5,544 nt of DNA, from contig JAESSM010000014.1 in the NCBI GenBank assembly GCA_016764115.1, positions 3,647-9,190 of the forward strand, in the 5' to 3' direction. The notes under the pieces are model-generated. The model was not told where the DNA came from. It saw nothing but the letters and a program-made list of their open reading frames with translations, and ran no database searches. Positions 1 to 2,991 of the stretch are shown here, in pieces (position 1 is the first letter of the stretch; the number at the start of each line of letters is the position of its first letter). A program made the translations under genes and the position numbers. Source of the DNA: Bacteroidia bacterium. Lineage in GTDB: Bacteria; Bacteroidota; Bacteroidia; JAESSM01; NORP286.

Positions 1-125
1 ATCCCAGATGGATTACCTAATCTTAAGCCAATACTAATATTCTTTATTTGTAGATCTGACTCTTCTTCTTGTGCAAAAACGGTAAAACTGACTATAAATA
101 ATAGTAAAAATGATATTACTTTCAA
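1..125 (-). CDS. Putative outer-membrane beta-barrel protein, N-terminal fragment (3' end beyond window)
   Basis: An open frame from a TTG start at 125-123 runs off the left edge with 41 codons visible. The product begins with Met-Lys and a hydrophobic stretch (VISFLLLFIVSFTVF) followed by AQ, a typical Bacteroidota signal peptidase I site after Ala18, then an acidic EEESD stretch. The last visible residues, ISIGLRLGNPSG, look like the first beta strand of small outer-membrane barrel proteins in this phylum, which often read GxRLGxPxG. That assignment rests on about 12 residues and is inference. TTG is chosen because it directly precedes the signal peptide, no ATG fits, and AGGAG lies 10 nt upstream. 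It begins 32 nt after the stop of the preceding lipoprotein gene, so co-transcription is likely. It does not resemble the N-terminus of PorP/SprF. Confidence 0.62.
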   Translation of the reverse strand, partial: MKVISFLLLFIVSFTVFAQEEESDLQIKNISIGLRLGNPSG

Positions 126-135
126 GTCTAAAAAA

Positions 136-140
136 CTCCT
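136..140 (-). promoter_or_regulatory. Shine-Dalgarno-like site AGGAG deciding a TTG start
   Basis: On the minus strand AGGAG is followed by a 10-nt spacer and then TTG at 125-123. The four complete genes in the window start with ATG and have no comparable purine-rich site, only AT-rich leaders. This site is therefore the main support for the non-ATG start of the barrel-like gene. Confidence 0.5.
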
Positions 141-157
141 TTTATTTATTGATATCT

Positions 158-622
158 TTAATCAACAGGATCAAGGGAATAACTACCATCACCGTTAAAA
201 TCAGTAAGTGAAATAGTAACTGTCCAATCACCAGCGGTACCGGTTGAAGTTGTCCCAGAAGCGGAGTCATCACCAATGCCTGCGGTTAAGGTTTTATTTA
301 AAACCTCTGTTCCTGAAGCATCTTTAAGTGTCAAATTAAATGTTCCTCCATTTGAAGAGGTAAGATCCATTGCATACTCTCCTTGGGTCTTTGAATTATT
401 CCATGTAAATGATGTTGTGGCATCACCACCCTTCCCAAGTACATCACCATCTCCTGTGGAACTGTTAGTATTTATAGTAGGGAACGTACATGAGCCATCA
501 TCTTTATCTGCATCTGCATTGTAATTATCTGCGCTAGGGTCTATGCATCCTTTTTGACCACAACCGGAAAAAATAAATCCAGTAAATAAAATTGTTAATA
601 GAATTACGTTTGCTTTTTTCAT
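158..622 (-). CDS. Surface lipoprotein with GC-x-DP-x-A-x-NY motif
   Basis: A 154-residue protein, not recognised as a named gene. It opens with MKKA and a hydrophobic segment ending FSGC, a lipobox that would make Cys21 the lipidated residue. Residues 25-45 form a Cys-bounded acidic motif (GC-x-DP-x-A-x-NY ... DDGSC) that recurs in extracellular proteins of marine Bacteroidota; its role is not established to my knowledge, but the two Cys could form a disulfide. A Ser/Thr/Gly-rich linker follows. Residues about 60-152 are rich in predicted beta strands and end with GDWTVTISLTDFNGDGSYSL, somewhat like the final strands of PPC-type or jelly-roll domains (weak inference). The start is ATG at 622-620 with no Shine-Dalgarno site. 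The gene lies 34 nt after the CKKYE lipoprotein gene and 32 nt before the barrel-like gene, which suits an operon of envelope proteins. Confidence 0.88.
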   Translation of the reverse strand: MKKANVILLTILFTGFIFSGCGQKGCIDPSADNYNADADKDDGSCTFPTINTNSSTGDGDVLGKGGDATTSFTWNNSKTQGEYAMDLTSSNGGTFNLTLKDASGTEVLNKTLTAGIGDDSASGTTSTGTAGDWTVTISLTDFNGDGSYSLDPVD

Positions 623-656
623 AATTGTAATTTTAATGTTTAATATGATTTAATTA

Positions 657-1076
657 TTAATTAGCTGGTATAAGATGCAATTCCTCGTCTTTATCTTTCA
701 GCCACATTTCTTTTGACTTTAGTTTTAGAATTGTGTATTCATCTGTACTACTACCTGTGCCGTCTATAGATATTTGTATAATTTTCTTATCACTAATAAA
801 CTCCCAGGTTCCAACCTTATCTATTGTTCCGTTATCTTTTTCGGTAAACGTACCATCTTTACTAAACACCCAGGTTTCACCCAAAAAATCATCAGTAATA
901 ACTTCAGCATCATCAAGGTCGTAGGCATAATCTATCTTCCATTCATTAGTAACCCTGGATTTCTTACTTTTTAGGCTCACTGCAGGGCCTTCTTCATATT
1001 TTTTGCAACCTGTCATAGATGTTAATGTAAACACACCTAGTATTGCAAGAACTGATACCTTTTTTAAATTTTTCAT
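657..1076 (-). CDS. CKKYE-type lipocalin-like lipoprotein, copy 2
   Basis: A 139-residue predicted lipoprotein. The signal sequence ends SMTGC, placing the lipidated Cys at residue 24, followed by KKYEEG. The mature part has the pattern of small Bacteroidota lipocalin-like lipoproteins: a WKID strand (46-49), WVFSKDGTFTE (69-79), a GTWEF strand (89-93) with KKIIQI, and YTILKLKSKEMWLKD (114-128). This suggests a small beta barrel or sandwich, but no ligand can be inferred. It is a paralogue of the lipoprotein at 2514-2972: same Cys position, same CKKYE-x-G start, and matching WK, GxW and YTILKLK blocks in the same order. The acidic residues at +4 and +5 after Cys loosely resemble the lipoprotein export signals that send lipoproteins to the cell surface in Bacteroidota (inference). 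The start is ATG at 1076-1074, preceded by an AT-rich leader and the inverted-repeat spacer. Confidence 0.88.
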   Translation of the reverse strand: MKNLKKVSVLAILGVFTLTSMTGCKKYEEGPAVSLKSKKSRVTNEWKIDYAYDLDDAEVITDDFLGETWVFSKDGTFTEKDNGTIDKVGTWEFISDKKIIQISIDGTGSSTDEYTILKLKSKEMWLKDKDEELHLIPAN

Positions 1077-1129
1077 AGTTGTAAGTAGTTAATTTTAAGC
1101 TGTTGATTAATTGTACTTTTCATATTGCT

Positions 1130-1191
1130 AAAAAACAAGGACATGTTGAGCGGAGTCGAAACATAGACCAGCAGATTTCGACTCCGCTCAA
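1130..1191 (-). terminator. Possible weak intrinsic terminator after the propeller gene
   Basis: Read on the minus strand, the 16-bp hairpin is followed 7 nt later by TTGTTTTTT (1138-1130). The stem is strong, but the T tract is displaced from its base, so termination would be partial at best. It would reduce read-through from the propeller gene into the downstream lipoprotein gene. The same stem could instead act as an RNA-stabilising 3' end. Confidence 0.3.
1146..1191. repeat. 16-bp perfect palindrome, REP-like dispersed repeat
   Basis: TTGAGCGGAGTCGAAA at 1146-1161 is the exact reverse complement of TTTCGACTCCGCTCAA at 1176-1191, separated by a 14-nt loop. The arms are clearly GC-richer than the surrounding spacer. 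I recognise this core (GAGCGGAGTCGAAA, often flanked by CATGTT or TCTGAC) as a short palindromic repeat scattered between genes in many Bacteroidota genomes, comparable to REP/BIME units. That is from memory and not from a search. It separates the longer secreted-propeller gene from the next lipoprotein gene. Confidence 0.75.
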
Positions 1192-1235
1192 TCTGACGCT
1201 TATTAGTTAGGTTTTCAATTAATCAACAATAAATT

Positions 1236-2483
1236 TTAATTAAAAATAATTTTTTCTGTATATAATTGTCCTGCACTATTAATGATCTTAAGTATATACA
1301 CCCCTGGTGTTATTCCATCATTAGAAAGGGTAATATTAGGCCCTTTAATTTGAGTTCTCTGCAAAATTAAACTACCTGTCAAATCATACAAAGCAATAGA
1401 ACTTTCATTTTTAGAAAATTGAGATAGATCAATAATGGCCTTATTGCTAACAGGATTTGGATAAACAGTAACGTAGTTTAACATTGCATTATTATCCATT
1501 ATTGATGAAGGAAAGTTACTATAATACCCAATGGTACCATTATCTCCACAATACCACCCTAATGAAGCTGTTCTCATGGAAATTGAAAGAATATCTTGAT
1601 TACTACCACTTAACTGACTATTCCAGGTACTTCCTCCATCCGTTGTGTAAAGAATGGTTCCGCCACCACCAGATATCCATCCGTTATTTTCATCAACAAA
1701 AGACACACTGAAAAGATCAACATTGGTTCCGCTAGTTTGTTCTGACCAGGTTTTTCCGCTGTCTGCCGAAGTAAGTATAGTTCCTGCTTCTCCTACAGTC
1801 CAGCCTGTTGAAGTATTGATGAAAAATATATCAAAATAATCCAGTTTAGGCAATCCTGCAGTATCTGCTACTGCCCAACTACTACCACCATCATAAGTAT
1901 TTAGCAATGTCGTTTCGGCTCCACTTATATGACCAATATTTGCATCTGTAAAATCAACTGCGAACAATTCAACATCAGTTCCACTTGTTTGTTGTGTCCA
2001 GGAAGATCCCGCATTGGAAGATGAATAAATAGTTCCATCCCTACCTACTATCCAACCATTATTTGCATCTGCAAAATCTACATCATCAATCCTTTCAGTA
2101 AAAGATGTGTTTGCAGTCCAAGTTAATCCACCGTTCAATGTTATCAATACAACGCCATCTCCAGAATCCTGATATTTCCCAGCAACAATACCATAATCAG
2201 AAGTAAAAAAATAACTTGAGGAAATATCATATTTTTCAAAACCTGTTGTTGCCTTGACCCAATTGCCACCTCCATCAGTGGTTTTTAAAAAAACACCTGA
2301 GATAAAATTACCAAATGCATCCGATGTATCTCCAAATGCCCAACCCATACTATTATCAGCAAAGTTAATGTGGTTTAATTTTCGATCCGTACCTGAAGAT
2401 TGGAATGACCAGGTCTGTGCACAAACGATACCAGCAAATCCTAAAATGAAAAGACTTACAATAACTGTTTTAATTGAATTCAT
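1236..2483 (-). CDS. T9SS-secreted Ycf48/BNR-like beta-propeller protein
   Basis: A complete 415-residue exported protein. I choose ATG at 2483-2481 over an in-frame TTG two codons upstream, because it gives a clean signal peptide (MNSIKT, hydrophobic core, AGIVCAQ; cleavage near residue 22). Residues about 26-322 hold seven GW-type repeats of the Ycf48/sialidase-like kind: GW or G-x-x-x-G strands near 46, 97, 142, 183, 226, 267 and 308, alternating with Asp-box-like turns such as TTDGGGNW (68-75), TYDGGSSW (196-203) and TTDGGSTW (280-287). This fits a seven-bladed propeller. Residues 337-415 are a type A T9SS sorting domain (YPNPVSNKAIIDL ... GVYILKI ... EKIIFN). The family fold is known for binding, but no catalytic residues are visible, so a binding or adhesive role is only inferred. 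Its last blade closely matches that of the upstream PKD protein. It follows the CKKYE lipoprotein gene by 30 nt. Confidence 0.92.
   Translation of the reverse strand: MNSIKTVIVSLFILGFAGIVCAQTWSFQSSGTDRKLNHINFADNSMGWAFGDTSDAFGNFISGVFLKTTDGGGNWVKATTGFEKYDISSSYFFTSDYGIVAGKYQDSGDGVVLITLNGGLTWTANTSFTERIDDVDFADANNGWIVGRDGTIYSSSNAGSSWTQQTSGTDVELFAVDFTDANIGHISGAETTLLNTYDGGSSWAVADTAGLPKLDYFDIFFINTSTGWTVGEAGTILTSADSGKTWSEQTSGTNVDLFSVSFVDENNGWISGGGGTILYTTDGGSTWNSQLSGSNQDILSISMRTASLGWYCGDNGTIGYYSNFPSSIMDNNAMLNYVTVYPNPVSNKAIIDLSQFSKNESSIALYDLTGSLILQRTQIKGPNITLSNDGITPGVYILKIINSAGQLYTEKIIFN
1239..1475 (-). other. Type A T9SS C-terminal sorting domain
   Basis: The last 79 residues begin YVTVYPNP, contain IALYDLTGSLI and TPGVYILKI, and end TEKIIFN. 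This is the canonical layout of type A sorting domains, which are recognised at the outer membrane and usually removed by PorU on secretion. Confidence 0.88.
1518..2408 (-). other. Seven-repeat propeller region
   Basis: Repeats have a period of about 40-47 residues, each with a hydrophobic strand, a GW-x-x-G strand and a DGG-x-x-W turn. Two units deviate: residues 97-104 read YGIVAGKY and 183-188 read IGHISG, both lacking the GW tryptophan. The final unit (LGWYCGDNGTIGYYSN) has no following Asp-box and closes the domain, as expected if the last strand is supplied by the N-terminus. Confidence 0.8.
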
Positions 2484-2513
2484 GATCAATACTATTTAAT
2501 ATATATTTTAACT

Positions 2514-2972
2514 TTATTGAGCTGTTAAATGAAATTCGTGAGTATCACCGCCATTATCATACTGATACCAGAGCTCATCTTTCTTTAGTTTGAGAATAGT
2601 GTAATAATCAGATGAAACAGTACTGTTGTTATTTGTTAATTCTAAACTACTTACTTGTTTGATATTTAATTCGCTGTCTTCATCGGTAAGTTCCCATGAC
2701 CCCGATTCTGAATAAGGGTCTCCATCAGTATCAGTATACGACCGGGTGTACACCCCTCCGTCTTTATACTCCTCAGTATAACCGCTAATTAAAAGTTGAG
2801 AAGTTTCATCAGTTCCATTGCGATGGTAACTATCAAGTTTCCATGAGCTTTTTACGTTTTTATCTGCTTTACCAATAGAGCCACCGTCCTCATATTTTTT
2901 ACAGCTTGTGGCAAATGTGGTAACAATTCCTAATATCAATATAATGCCGAGAAATTTTTTAATACTTTTCAT
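2514..2972 (-). CDS. CKKYE-type lipocalin-like lipoprotein, copy 1
   Basis: A 152-residue predicted lipoprotein. The signal sequence ends FATSC with Cys at residue 24, followed by KKYEDGG. The mature domain shows SSWKLDSY (42-49), YKDGGVYTRSY (69-79), SGSWELTDEDSELNI (90-104) and YYTILKLKKDELWYQY (123-138), the strand order of small lipocalin-like Bacteroidota lipoproteins. It matches the lipoprotein at 657-1076 block by block, with two or three short insertions (around DTDGDPYSES and ELTNNNSTVS) accounting for the 13 extra residues. The start is ATG at 2972-2970, without a Shine-Dalgarno site. It begins 19 nt after the stop of the large PKD protein and ends 30 nt before the second propeller gene, so it is almost certainly co-transcribed with both. 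An anchor, chaperone or immunity-like partner role for the secreted neighbour is possible but unproven. Confidence 0.88.
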   Translation of the reverse strand: MKSIKKFLGIILILGIVTTFATSCKKYEDGGSIGKADKNVKSSWKLDSYHRNGTDETSQLLISGYTEEYKDGGVYTRSYTDTDGDPYSESGSWELTDEDSELNIKQVSSLELTNNNSTVSSDYYTILKLKKDELWYQYDNGGDTHEFHLTAQ

Positions 2973-2991
2973 GATAATTAATTTTAGTTTG

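Larger units (their letters stand above)
1101..1228. repeat. Nested inverted-repeat element in the spacer
   Basis: TGTTGATTAATTG at 1101-1113 is the exact reverse complement of 1216-1228, giving 13-bp arms about 100 nt apart that enclose a second, GC-richer palindrome. The sequence AATTTTAA also occurs just outside both arms (1091-1098 and 1232-1239), offset by 2-3 nt, which could be a worn target duplication or chance in AT-rich DNA. The arms are directly visible. Reading them as the ends of a small non-autonomous mobile element, or as the base of a folded RNA domain, is inference. No coding potential is seen inside. Confidence 0.6.

Noticed and set aside
276..524. Plus-strand open frame of 82 codons
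   Set aside because: It lies wholly opposite the lipoprotein gene at 158-622. The minus-strand product has a lipobox and a recognisable motif; the plus-strand product has neither.
733..974. Two overlapping plus-strand open frames opposite the second CKKYE lipoprotein
   Set aside because: Both are antisense to a well-supported lipoprotein gene, start inside it and show no domain or plausible leader.
1077..1235. Bacteroidota promoter (TTTG, then TA-x-x-TTTG) in the spacer before the second CKKYE lipoprotein
   Set aside because: No TA-N-N-TTTG match is present on the minus strand in this spacer. A promoter cannot be excluded but is not supported.
1484..1839. Two plus-strand open frames opposite the propeller gene
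   Set aside because: Their translations are the antisense of repeated GW/DGG codons, with no independent signal.
2484..2489. TTG start two codons upstream of the propeller gene's ATG
   Set aside because: The ATG at 2483 gives a normal signal peptide beginning MNSIK, and no Shine-Dalgarno site favours TTG.
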